The notes under the pieces: model-generated
Told to the model about the DNA's origin: nothing
The model's database searches: none
What the model saw: only the letters and a program-made list of their open reading frames with translations
Program-made: the position numbers and the translations under genes
DNA from: Anthoceros angustus
Taxonomy: Eukaryota; Streptophyta; Anthocerotopsida; Anthocerotales; Anthocerotaceae
Assembly: GCA_010909165.1 (NCBI GenBank)
Contig: MU008185.1
Coordinates: 558,001 to 622,000, forward strand
Direction: 5' to 3'
DNA: 64,000 nt
In this document: piece after piece, positions 22,201 through 34,044 of the stretch
Position numbering within the stretch: the first letter of the stretch is position 1
How the letters are laid out: each line of letters begins with the position of its first letter

Positions 22201-22445
22201 TTGTGTACCATGCAGCCCTAGCGTCGTTATCGCAGGCGATCCTCCTTGAGGTCCTTCCTTGACCATCTCAAAATATGCGGCAATTCGGTCTTCTTGATCC
22301 ATCCGTCAATGCATAGTAACATGTATTTACGAGGGACGGTGCACGTGCGATGCTTCATCAACTTCTTCCTCTCGTTCATCAATTGTGTTCGATGTTTATT
22401 TAAAGCGTCCTGATATACATCTGCAAAATACAGCACTGAACCAGT
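19300..22445 (-). mobile_element. Decayed DUF7869-type transposon-related element, tandemly duplicated
   Basis: Minus-strand fragments carry the hallmark order of DUF7869 proteins: CIDGWIKKTELPHIL (near 22,300), MVHNYTLKAGVSPLCELRND, NLTIAIIRDIIHTY, DNTCRENKNQ (near 21,320), MLVEVGTFEKVKVGFLL and DQVDQMFSCFSKHMKHKEV. DUF7869 proteins are multi-copy, transposon-associated plant proteins of unproved function. The 21.65-22.44 kb part is a near copy of 20.87-21.64 kb. The lower part (19.31-20.64 kb) holds another pair about 640 bp apart, each with MNGDIMEIEKGMFIITPCEG. Frameshifts and small indels differ between copies; none is intact. Terminal repeats were not found. Confidence 0.75.
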
Positions 22446-22659
22446 TAGAATGGACACCTGGGTTAGTTCCCATACTGGGTTAGCCCAACCGAAACTACAA
22501 ACATTTTATTTCCAGAGGACATGCCGGCAACATGCCTTCAGAGTCACCCCGCGTGCCAATGCCATCCCACGGCATAAGCATGACAGGGCAGAGGAAGGCC
22601 CGCGCCCAACCATCCAGTTTGCAACTATGCGGTGGAGGACTCTTGACGGCAACCTAACC

Positions 22660-23170
22660 GAATGGCGGCGCCGCATGCGGCGCCCGCCATTGGTGCCGTC
22701 GCGTCGCCGGAGGGTAGGGTGCGGCATGCCGGCGACCCTGCGACTCGGGCGCGGCCTGGCGCCCTCCAGATGCCGGGCCAGTCTTGGAGGGTGGTCGCCG
22801 GCATGCGGCAACCCTAAACCGAATGGCGGGCGCCGGCATCGGGCGAAGCGGCCGGCATGCCGGGCGGCATGCCGGCCGGCATGCGGCGCCCGGCATGCGG
22901 CGCCCTTTCTGCCGTGTGGAGGAGGCGCAAGCATGACGCCCTCCCAGCAGGGCCAGCATGCGGCGCCCTTCAGCGGCGGCATGCCGGCCCTACCATGCCG
23001 CCCCGAAGGGCGCGCGCGCCCTCTCCGGCGCCGGCATGCGGCCTCCCAGGGCGCCGCATGCCGGCGCCCTTCAAGGCATGCCGGCACCCTACCATGCCGC
23101 GCCGGAGGCGCCGCATGCCGCCACCCTCTCCGGCGCCGGCATGCACCACATTGAGCGCCGACATTGAGCA
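22660..23170. repeat. GC-rich palindromic block built on GCCGGCATGCCGGC
   Basis: Dozens of overlapping GCCGGCATG, CATGCCGGC, GGCGCCGCATGC and GCCCT words, nearly all self-complementary around the SphI-like core GCATGC. ORFs on both strands here (repeated H-A-A-P / C-R-R) are by-products of the repeat. It could fold into many alternative hairpins. Confidence 0.85.
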
Positions 23171-23439
23171 TTGAGCGCGCCCTCACGTGGCCGGTGAGTG
23201 GAAGATGCAAAAGGCTTTTGCATCTTCCAGCTCCTCCATCAGTCCTCTTTCATGGGTCGTTCAAAGCCGAGCATGAGGCATTTTCCTGTTCACCAAATTT
23301 TGCATACATGTCCACCAGGTAGGTGCCCACCACTACATTCTCCAGGCAGGCCGATCCCTTGCTGTATAATAAGGGCATTCCATGTCACCACTCCTGACAA
23401 AGCAAGCAAGACTACAAAAGTGAGGCCAGGGAATCACCA

Positions 23440-23645
23440 CTAGTTGTCCATCATAGTGAAGACTAAACTAGTAGGTTCTTTGAAATCTGAAGACATAGTC
23501 ATCCCCCACTTAAGACGATCCATCTAACGTAGGGGTTGTGGTTCAATAGTTGTCCATCATAGCACTATGATGGACAGAACCAGTAGACTCTTCGAAATCT
23601 AAAGAAACAGTTATCCCCCACTCGCCAAGACCACATCTATGGTGC
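23440..23645. repeat. About 105-bp direct repeat with internal palindrome
   Basis: TAGTTGTCCATCATAGTG, CTAGTAGGTTCTTTGAAATCT and GTCATCCCCCACT recur in diverged form from 23,550. Inside, TGTCCATCATAG and CTATGATGGACA form a 12-bp inverted repeat at 23,551-23,576. Confidence 0.75.
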
Positions 23646-23805
23646 TCCCATTCCACCTCCATAAGATGATATAGCTGACGTAGGGCGCGTCGTTCTACCA
23701 CTGTCCATGAGTCTCCAAAATTTGTCAATTTATTCTCCAAAACCTGGAAGGAGGATTCGCACCTACTCCTCTCAAGGTACTTAGCTGCTAATTTGAGAAG
23801 GTGGG

Positions 23806-23835
23806 CCCTACTAGAAAAGGGCACCCTATGTTACA
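23806..23835 (+). repeat. CACTA left terminal inverted repeat
   Basis: 30 bp identical to the reverse complement of 43498-43527; preceded by GGG. Confidence 0.93.
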
Positions 23836-24085
23836 CTTTATGTTAAGATTTGGACCCCTGGATGTAACACTCATGTTGCAATTTTGGGGTCATGTAACAC
23901 TTATTGCGCCCCTTGTTACACTTTGGCTTGGAAACCATACCACGGCCGTTGTTGCAATCATGTTGCAATGGTGTTGCAATTATGTTAAGATGAAGAGAGG
24001 TGGTTTTGCCTCTCTCAAAATTGCAACATGATTGCAACATCTAAAGTGTTACAAGAGAGGTCTTGTAACACTTTTGGAGGCTTAT
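23836..24085. repeat. CACTA left subterminal repeats
   Basis: Multiple copies in both orientations of TGTTACA/TGTAACA and TTGCAAC/GTTGCAAT within 250 bp. In the En/Spm family such motifs are the binding sites of the TnpA-like protein. Confidence 0.8.
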
Positions 24086-24479
24086 GCGAACCTCCTCCCC
24101 ATCCACTATTCCTTTTACTTTTGCCCTTGGCAATACCACGCTTTACTTGGTAGTTACCATGTCCCTTCAATACGACCATATATAAAATACACATGCGAAT
24201 ACATCCTTATACTATACACATGTAGTCTCGGCGATAAATGTAATATATTATTCTAAGTGCTATAAGGGCGTATTCAATTTCATATAAAATAAGTTTGTAT
24301 ACTATGTATTCCATACGTATACATATTCATGATGCGGTACTATGTATTTACTATCGTGTAAATAGCCGGCTCTTTCTACCCCTACTTTATAGCATGCATG
24401 CAGTGCGGTTTGTCCTTCCACGTCACCAATAGCCAGCCGCCCATAGTCCCCACCTATCACCTTATTGTGACGCATCACT
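24086..24479. other. AT-rich interior of CACTA element, nothing recognised
   Basis: AT-rich stretch with ATACATATTC-like words and no coding signal. Confidence 0.4.
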
Positions 24480-27400
24480 GAGGTTATGCCCCTACAAGAT
24501 TGTCTTTGTCGGAGGAGTTTTGGTATGCTCGCTTATGCTTTTACGCCTCCATGTAAGGCACTTCCTACTCGTCATCGTATGCACCTCGAAACTTCCGCCC
24601 TCCGTTCGATTCCCAATTTTCTTCTTCCCCCTCCGCTTGCGTTAGGCAAGCTTTGCCACTTCTACCGCTTCCCTCCACCACGCCTTGCACATACAAACCA
24701 ACATGGCCATCATGAGTTACCCAACGTTAATGGGTGTACCAATCACCATAGTGACCATTTGCCTTACCTTCCGTCAGTCCCTCCTCGTATCTTACGCCTT
24801 CTTGGTGGGCCTTCCTCGTCGTCCTTCTTCTCGCAGCCCGTGCCCTTGTCACTCGCCCACCGCTGCCGCCTCTACTCCTCCTCCTCTTTTCCTCTTCGCC
24901 GCCACCCTTTATCGCAGTGGCGTTGCCTCAACGGGCTCCACTATGTAGGTCCATGCTCTCATCGGAGGCTGCAAGATATGTGCAGCACGAAATTAGGCAC
25001 ATCGTCCTCTTGACCTGCCTCTTGGATCGTCCCTATCAGCGTCCCCCCGTCTGTCCCCCCGCATCATGCGGCCTTTGCCCATATCAAAGGCGCCGCATGA
25101 TGCCCTCTTGAACCTCCTTCATTCTCTCTCCCCACGACATCGCCTCATGCTAGTGGCGCGCCTGCCCGAGCATGGATCTTTCTGGGTGATCCACCGTCCG
25201 CCCCCGCCACCCTCCTCCTACTCCCCTGCGTTTTTGGCTGTCCACCGTGCACACAAGTGTGTTTCCTCACAGTGACGGATCGTTGCCCCTCCGTGGTCCA
25301 CCACCCGACTCACGCCTCCACACTCATTGTTCCGCCATTCAGCGTCGTCAATCCATCGATCCCAACGGCCTCCACCCTCCGCAAACATGGCGTCACCTTG
25401 GTCTCGGGCACTCCTCCACCTCTTCTCCAGGTGCTTGCTGCCCACGTGACCCTCGTCGCCTCCACACACCATTCCGGGCATGCGGCTTCCACCAAACACA
25501 GGCGATCGTGGTGTCGCGGCACCACAATTTAAATCCATCTTGTCGATCGTTTCCCCTCTGCTGCCTCCCTCCTGCTTGCGCCCTCCGTTCGATTCCCAAT
25601 TTTCTTCTTCCCCTCACTTGCGTTGGCGAGGCAAGCTTTGCCACTTCTACCGCTTCCTCCCCGCCTGGCACACGTTGCATACAACCAACATGGCCATCAT
25701 GAGTTACCCGTTAATGGGTGTACCAATCACCATAGCGACCATTTGCCTTACCTTCCTCCGGTCCCTCCTCGTATCTTACGCCTTCTTGGTGGACATTTCC
25801 TCTTCCGTCCTTCTTGTCGCCCCGTGCCCTTGTCACTCGCACCACGCCTCCTCTCTCCTCCTCTTTTCCTCTTTTCCCCCTTTATCGCGGTGGCGTTGCC
25901 TCAACGGGCTCCACTATGTAGGTCCATGCTCTCGGCCAGGCTGCAAGATATGTGTGCACGAAATTAGGCACATCGTCCTCTTGACTGCCTCTTGGATCGT
26001 CCCATTATCTGTCCCCCCGTCTGTCCCCTTGCCTCCATCATGCAGCCTTTGCCCATATCAAAGGCGCACGCATGATGCCCTCTTGAACCTCCTTCATTCT
26101 CTCTCCCCACGACATCGCCTCATGCTAGTGACGCCTTTTGGCCCGAGCATGGATGCTGCTGGGTGATCCACCGTCCGCCCCCGCCACCCGCCTCCTCCTA
26201 CTCCCCTGCGTTTTTGGCTGTCCACCGTGCACACAAGTGTGTTTCCTCACAGTGACGGATCGGTTGCCCCTCGTGGTCCACCACCCGACTCACCCTCCAC
26301 ACTCATTGTTCACCGCCATTCAGCGTCGTCAATCCATCGATCCCTCCACCCTCCGCAAACATGGCGTCACCTTGGTCTCGGGCACTCCTCCACCTCTTCT
26401 CCGGTGCTTGCTGCCCACGTGACCCTCGTCGCCTGCCTCCATCACACCATTCCGGGCATGGCTTCCACCAAACCTGGGCGATCGTGGTGTCGCGGGCACC
26501 ACAATTCGTCCATCTTGTCTCGTTTCCTCTGCTGCCTCCCTCCTGCTTGCGCCTCGTGGCGTGGCCCGTCTCCACTTCACCGCTCTTGTTTCATCGCCTT
26601 TCCCCCTTCCAATACCCGTTGTGCCTCCTCTCTGTCCTCCTCCCCCCAAGCCCCTTGCCTGCATCATGCCCATATCAAAGGCGCACGCATGATGCCCTCT
26701 TGAACCTCCTTCATTCTCTCTCCCCTGGACATCGCCTCATGCTAGTGACGCCTTTTGGCCCCGCCCGAGCATGGATCTTCGATCCTGCTTCAGTCCCCCC
26801 GCCACTCCTCCTACTCCCCTGCGTTTTTGGCATCCATGCACACAAGTGTGTTTCCTCACAGTGACGGATCGGTTGCCCCCCTCGTGGTCCACCACCCGAC
26901 TCCGCCTCCACACTCATTGTTCCCGCCATTCAGCGTCGTCAATCCATCCGATCCCAACGGCCTCCACCCTCCGCAAACATGGCGTCACCTTGGTCTCGGG
27001 CACTCCTCCACCTCTTCTCCGGTGTTGCTTGCTTGCCCACGTGACTGACCTGCCGCCTCCAATCACACCATTCCGGGCATGCGGCTTCCACCAAACACAG
27101 GCGATCGTGGTGTCGCGGGCACCACAATTCGTCCATGCTCGTCGTTTCCCCTCTGCTGCCTCCCTCCTTGCGCCTCGTGGCTGGCCCGTCTCCACTTCAC
27201 GCTCTTGTTTCATCGTCGCCTTTCCCCCTTCCAATACGTTGTGCCCGCCTCCTCTCCTCCTCCCCAAGCCCCTTCCGTGCCATGCATTCCTTCCTAGCCT
27301 CCACGTCCATCGCCACCACGTGCTGCCTCCCACCCCTTCCTTCTCGCCTCGGAAGGCCACCATATCGGATCCATCTCCAATTCAATGTCATTAAGCAAAA

Positions 27401-29600
27401 TGGTCATTTCCTTGTTCTCCTTGCAATGGCACGAATCTACGGTGTCTTGTCATACACTCCTGCCTTACCCTTGGGAACTCGCACGGAACCCCACTATCGC
27501 GGACCGCCCACAGTGCATGGAAATCGTCCTCTTCAACCTCCCATACTGCCTCTTCTTCCGTTGGAAACCGCCATCTTGATTCTCAAACCTCACCACCCAG
27601 CCACGCCCTCCCTTTCCCCATGGGTTTGGACCCATCCCCGTTTTGGCTAGCCTCTCTTTTGCTGCGATTTCGTGCTTGATGGCTCAAACTTCCGTTCCTC
27701 TTCAACTCCATCCGAGCCCATGCAAGTGCATCTTCCCACTCTTCGTCATCCACCATGCTCGGTTTCTTCCCATGTCCTCCCCTCTACCATTTCCTCTAGC
27801 GCGCCCAGCTTCCACACATCGAGGTGCGTGTCCGTCATCTGCGAAGTGTCGGCTTATGCTTTTACGCCTCCATGTAAGGCACTTCCTACTCGTCATCGTA
27901 TGCACCTCGAAACTTCCGCCCTCCGTTCGATTCCCAATTTTCTTCTTCCCCTCACTTGCGTTGGCGAGCAAGCTTCTCGCTTCCCTCCACGCGCCTTCGC
28001 TGCATACAAACCAGCATCATGAGTTACCCGTTAATGGGTGTACCAATCACCATAGTGACCATTTGCCTTACCTTCCTCCGGTCCCTCCTCGTATCTTACG
28101 CCTTCTTGGTGGACATTTCCTCTTCCGTCCTTCTTCTATCGCCGTGCCCTTGTCACTGCGGCTGCCGCCTCTACTCCTCCTCCTCTTTTCCTCTTCGCCC
28201 GCCACCCTTTATCGCGGTGGCGTTGCCTCAGCTCCACTATGTAGGTCCATGCTCTCGGCCGAGGCTGCAAGATATGTGTCTGCACGAAATTAGGCACATC
28301 GTCCTCTTGACTGCCTCTTGGATGCGTCCATATCGCGTCCCCCCGTCTGTCCCCTTGCCTGCATCATGCCCATATCAAAGGCGCACGCATGATGCCCTCT
28401 TGAACCTCCTTCATTCTCTCTCCCCACGACATCGCCTCATGCTAGTGACGCCTTTTGGCCCCGCCCGAGCATGGATCTTCGATCCTGCTTCAGTCCCCCC
28501 GCCACTCCTCCTACTCCCCTGCGTTTTTGGCATCCATGCACACAAGTGTGTTTCCTCACAGTGACGGATCGGTTGCCCCCCTCGTGGTCCACCACCCGAC
28601 TCCGCCTCCACACTCATTGTTCCCGCCATTCAGCGTCGTCAATCCATCCGATCCCAACGGCCTCCACCCTCCGCAAACATGGCGTCACCTTGGTCTCGGG
28701 CACTCCTCCACCTCTTCTCCGGTGTTGCTTGCTTGCCCACGTGACTGACCTGCCGCCTCCAATCACACCATTCCGGGCATGCGGCTTCCACCAAACACAG
28801 GCGATCGTGGTGTCGCGGGCACCACAATTCGTCCATGCTCGTCGTTTCCCCTCTGCTGCCTCCCTCCTTGCGCCTCGTGGCTGGCCCGTCTCCACTTCAC
28901 GCTCTTGTTTCATCGTCGCCTTTCCCCCTTCCAATACGTTGTGCCCGCCTCCTCTCCTCCTCCCCAAGCCCCTTCCGTGCCATGCATTCCTTCCTAGCCT
29001 CTCCACGTCCACGCCATACCACGTGCACCGCTGCCTCCACCCCTTCCTTCCGTCGCCTCGGAAGGCCACCATATCGGGATCCATCTCCAATTCAATGTCA
29101 TTAAGCAAAATGGTCATTTCCTTGTTCTCCTTGCAATGGCTGAATCTACGGTGTCTTGTCATACACTCCTGCCTTACCCTGTAGGAACTCACGCAGAACC
29201 CCACTATCGCGGACCGCCCAGGCTGCATGGAAATCGTCCTCTTCAACCTCCCATACTGCCTCTTCTTCCGTTGGAAACCGCCATCTTGATTCTCAAACCT
29301 CACCACCAGCCGCCCTCCCTTTCCCCATGGGTTTGGACCCATCCCGTTTTGGCTAGCCTCTCTTTTCTGCGATTTCGTGCTTGATGGCTCAAACTTCCGT
29401 TCCTCTTCAACTCCATCCGAGCCCATGCAAGTGCATCTTCCCACTCTTCGTCATCCACCATGCTCGGTTTCTTCCCATGTCCTCCCCTCTACCATTTCCT
29501 CTAGCGCGCCCAGCTTCCACACATCGAGGTGCGTGTCCGTCATCTGCGAAGTGTCGGCTTATCTTGGACTTGACCACGGTCAGGAATGCTTGGACAGTTT
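24480..29600. repeat. CACTA internal pyrimidine-rich repeat blocks, four copies plus a 1.7 kb duplication
   Basis: A block of about 1 kb recurs with indels. Its anchor ATGATGCCCTCTTGAACCTC appears near 25,097, 26,072, 26,691 and 28,390, and CACAAGTGTGTTTCCTCACA near 25,251, 26,230, 26,840 and 28,540. In addition 26.69-27.9 kb is almost identical to 28.39-29.56 kb (period 1700 bp). Long ORFs on both strands exist because of the C/T bias; none resembles a known protein and I do not call them genes. Confidence 0.8.
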
Positions 29601-30949
29601 CACTAACGTGCTTTCTCTTCTTTGAACGTCCGCCATCTTGCAGTGCCGAGTTCATTCACAACCTTCGTCCTCACGGTACCATTCTGCGTGCCTTGCTCGC
29701 CGAACAACATGAGTCCCTCCCCACCTTCATGTGGTTTGCATGGCCTCCTTGACCATTTCACCCCATGCTTGTTTATCAAGGCTTTAACGATTGCATCGTT
29801 GTCCACCGCACTCAGCGCCGCGGCATCCAGACCTGTCATCATCACCGGGTTAGAACACCACCCCTTGCGAAATTGATTGCGCCATTCGAGATCAAGTGCA
29901 CGTGGTCGGTCGTGTCAGCCTCTGCCGGCCCCCCTTCCACGATTCCCACTTTCCCTTCTTGCAATCGCCACCGCCCGCCCTCGAAAGGTTGCCTCCCTTG
30001 TCCCCATGCTTAAACACCGCCATGCGGTGCTCTGTGTTACCGTTTGTCCACCATGCCCACTCACCCGGCGCAAACTTGAGCGTGTGCACACTTTGCGGCG
30101 TCACTTGCCGCAAAGTGTGCACTTGGTGTGCACACTTTGCCGCATCACTTGCCGTTAAATCGACTCGCGACAACCAACCTCATCCGACGTAAATAGCTCC
30201 TCCTCTATGTCGTTCAATTCTTGCGCAATGCTCCAACTCGCATCCGTGGTGGGAGGTTCCGATCTCGGCGTCGTCAAAATCAACTCCCTGTGACCATCTC
30301 GCCTCGCCTCGCCTCTTACCTCTGGCCGTCTTGATGAGGCCGCTTCTTGGTCGCCGATGTCGAATGAAGACCGCGGTGGGTGCGGGGATGAGCGACACGG
30401 CCGAGGCGGTTGCCCCCATCCTCCCCACCCGGATCGGTCCATCGTCGTCGGCCGTCGCCGGCGCCCGGCGTGGTGTTCGGCCCGCCGTGCGACTCGGCAA
30501 GCCTCGGTGGCCATACTCTCCACCTGTGAACCGGTTGTCCACCGTTCCATCTGAAGGCAATGGCTTCCTCTCGGCGCGGGCCATGAGTCCGGTGCGCATT
30601 CAAGACCATTTTGAAAAAGCTTGTTTGCAAAGGCCGGCGGTGGTCATTCTGCTATCGGGACCGGTGCTGCACTTGCTACTTGCCCATAATCACAACATTT
30701 TCGACCACAACCTCGCGGATGGAGCAATTTTCATGTCCCATTGGTTACGTTGCGTTACTCGTGATGTATGATATTGCCCAAATGGCGCTCTCAATGCCCC
30801 CATTACTCCATTTTAATAATCATCGACTTCCTCGACCATTCCCACACGTCACTTGGGTATTGGCACATTCGCCATTGGATCTGTGCTTGTTTGTTTGGAA
30901 ATACTTTAATGCCCACTTGGCATCGGTTTTGCCCCATCCGTTACTCAAA
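29601..30949. other. CACTA interior, no identified gene
   Basis: Short ORFs only. A repeated GTGCACACTTTG word forms a small inverted/direct repeat at about 30,085-30,140. Confidence 0.35.
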
Positions 30950-33560
30950 CGACATGCCACAATCTATGTGCCCGGATGGGTTCCTCCTCTCTCCATCCCT
31001 CGCCGGAGTAGGCACGGCCAAGGCCCACCCCTTTCCATCCACGTCTCCGGATGCATCATGCCTTTGAGTTGCGATGGCCACACAAATGGACCATCGATGG
31101 AGTGCACCACACGGAAACCTTCTCGTATTCACAAGGTCAAACCCGTGTCGACTTCGCGATGGCCTTGTCCCTCTGGCCGACACTCGTACCATCCAACCTT
31201 CAGCACGGATTATACTCCTCAGAAGCGCATCCATGATATTTGCTCTATGTGGCCGTAGAAGACGCGCTCCTCTTGAGCTCCCAGCCCCCTGTCCCACCCA
31301 TGATAAACTTTGCGCACTGCACTATCTTTTGTGCTCCGCCGTTTATGCCTCCATACGAGGTGGCTGCCTTTGTTCCACATGTGACTATGTGCCATTGCTT
31401 GCAAGCGGGCCATCCATTATAGCCCTCACTTGGGTCATAGCAGATGCCCCTCCCAAGCGCTCACCGCCCTTCTTGTGCACCCACCTCTTGAAACTTCGTT
31501 CCTCATGTGCACCGTACATCCTCACCTCTTCGTCATTACATGTCCAAAAGCGGCTGCATCACCTTCGTGTGATACGGCACATAAAGTAGCTGGCGCACCT
31601 CAGCGGCATCCATTGTGTACGGGGCCGACACCCAACTTTTCTCCCACACGGTCCTCGGGACTCCATGATCCATACGTGACCATAAATATGAGGAATGACA
31701 TGCCGAAATGCATACTCTCCTCTCTCATATACCCCACGGCTATCTGGACTCTGGTTTGTGTATTGTCCGCTTCTGGATCCTAAGTATCTCTCCACCGGGT
31801 ACATCCACAGTGTGCTGGGCCAATGCACCTCGTCCACTAAATGTATTATGAGGTGGGTTGATATATCAAAGACCTTTGGAGGGCTTTTCCAGAGCACATC
31901 ACCCATGACCTCTTCTCGTTGTGCTTGAATTTCATGGCCGGTGTCATTGGCAAATCCATCATCTGATCGACCCAATTTCACAACCGCCTTGTACACCTCG
32001 GGTCTATGCACCCCGAAGGACGATGGGAAGATGATTTCCAGCATGATGTGCGATCATGGCACTTCAAAACCACTTTGCCCCTCTAATTTCGCTCCTATGT
32101 TAGACCCATAGCCTGTGGGCAGCTTTATGCGTTTAATTCTCTCTATGACTTGCGGAGGTCGTCTTTCGCCAAAACGTAAGGCGCCTCGGGCAATGGCCTC
32201 TCCTACCGCCACAACCACCTTTTCCCTCCATTGGCTTCCATGTCCATCCTTGATGCTAGGTCGTCTCGCTCCCGTCAAAGTGTGCCATATGGCCTGCATT
32301 GTTCTTTTCCACGTGCATGACATCCTTTGGCGCCATCACAAGAAGGTGGCGCCAATATGGGAGCACCCTAAGCGAGAAGACATCCGCGTTCCAAAATTTC
32401 CTCGTTGCGGATCTCGGCGGTGGCGCACCTTCTCTGCGTACCATATCATCACCACATCATCAAGCGTTGGTGGCACGGGTGGGGACGGAGTTCCGTCCAT
32501 CGTACCGATCCATGTCTTCCCACCGTCGCTATCGCCTTGGGCAACCACCTCCTGTTGCCAACATAAACCTGCTTTTTAATTGATGAGAATAGCGGGAATC
32601 CAGTCCGAGCAATCCACACACGCCGGGTCCCTTTCACTTGCAATCCGATCGGTGCCCAACCACAGGTAGTCGGCAATGACGTTCGGACGCCGCACCTAAA
32701 ATGCCTCCTAGGATCGTTCACGGTATTGAAAAGTCTTCCATGTCCACCCCTCTCACAACTCTTCCGGTTCTTCTACCGGGCGCCATATAAACATCAAAAT
32801 TTTTACCATGCCCGGTCTGGTACAATGAGAGGCATGATGACATGGGCGTCCTTTGTGCAAGCCGGAGGCATGTTGTGAGCGAATAGCATAACGGCCATAT
32901 GGACGTGTTGATGCACGTGACCAAAGGGGTTGAAGCCGTCATGCATAATGCCAACCTCAAGTTGCGAGGTTCATCCCGAACCCTTCAAGCGCATCAAATA
33001 CTCTCCATGTTGGGGTGTATCGCCATCATGGACATGTCCCCATTCTCGCTTTGCCTCCCGGCGTACCAAGTCATCATCTGCTATTTAGGCATTCAACATG
33101 CGTTTCAATCGCGTCTTAGAAATGCCGAGGACCTTGCGGACATCGCTCATCAAACCCTTCCTTGTACGCGTGCCTGCGAGGGCAATGGGCGCTGCCGCGT
33201 ACTCACCCCGAATAGAATACAATCTTTTCACAAGCATGGATTTTCACGTATCTTGGCCCAAACATGTACACAACGACTTTGCCTCGTACATGTCCTTGAC
33301 TTGCTTTGGGCGCAAAATATCCACACTTAAGAGCTTTAAAAGTGCCGTCGCGTCAACGATGTCATACATCGTTTGCCAAACGGCAACGATGTTGCGCTTA
33401 GCTGCTTTCTTTCGATTGGACTTCCTCTTCAATGTGGTATAACGTTTGCCCACTCGACAGCGGTTGCCGACTCCATCCACCGCCTTTGCAACATCCGTGG
33501 CTTCCAAAGAACTCGTCCGCATGCACTTGCATATCATCACCTCCGAACCCTCATCCATAC
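30950..33560 (-). pseudogene. TNP2-type CACTA transposase, frameshifted
   Basis: Minus-strand fragments follow TNP2 order: an N-terminal Lys-rich piece (33.5-33.25 kb); ALCMTASTPLVTCINTS with GKNFDVYMAP (32.96-32.75 kb), matching the FGLCTDGFNPFG / PGKNIDVYLEP region; LPYWRHLLVMAPKDVMHVEKN (32.36-32.29 kb), the DVMHIEKN motif; KLPTGYGSNIGAK (32.12 kb); then VFDISTHLIIHLVDEV with WPSTLWMYPVERYLGS (31.9-31.78 kb), the DUF4218 signature HLVIHL / RWMYPIERY; and VFYGHIEQISWM (about 31.25 kb), like DUF4216. The pieces lie in different frames with stops between them, so no full-length product is possible. The normal enzyme is an RNase-H-fold transposase that cuts at the TIRs. Confidence 0.85.
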
Positions 33561-34044
33561 TTTCGTCGTCGGAACTACTAGTGTGGTTGTGGGATGGCCA
33601 CCGCTCGTTCCTGTCGGACCCATCGAGCCGTATCCGAATCCGTCAGGGGTGCGGAGCGCCGTCAAGACGGCGCTCTTCTATGCCGCTCGTGTCTCGCCGA
33701 CCGCAAAAAGCCACCTTAAAGCTAGAATTGGAGTGCATTTGCTGGCCATTGATGCGAGAGAACTCACGGCCACGAGTGCACAGGCGAGCGGTGAATTCTT
33801 GAAATGTGCGAATACGAGCTGCGAGCTCGCGACATGGCGGCGGACAATACATGTACACCGCATGCATTTCGTGGCATCCTCCCTGTGGTCGTGATCGGTA
33901 GGCACGGCAACCACAGCAAAGGTGGTACATCCGTTATCCGAACGCCCGTCCCACGTGTGCAATCATGACTTCATGACCCATAAACAGACGACACGTAGGA
34001 CTGGAACGTGCTTGCGAAACCATGGACGGAAGCACAAAGCGTCG
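33561..34044. other. CACTA interior, unassigned
   Basis: Overlapping ORFs on both strands without family resemblance. This may be the 5' portion of the transposase transcript or the ORF1/TnpA region. Confidence 0.3.

Noticed and set aside
22450-23210. 234-codon ORFs on both strands in the GC block
   Set aside because: Repeat translation products of GCCGGCATGC words; equal on both strands.
24480-29560. CRISPR-like or protein-coding repeat array
   Set aside because: Repeats are 1 kb scale, diverged, eukaryotic transposon context; no short regular repeat-spacer pattern.
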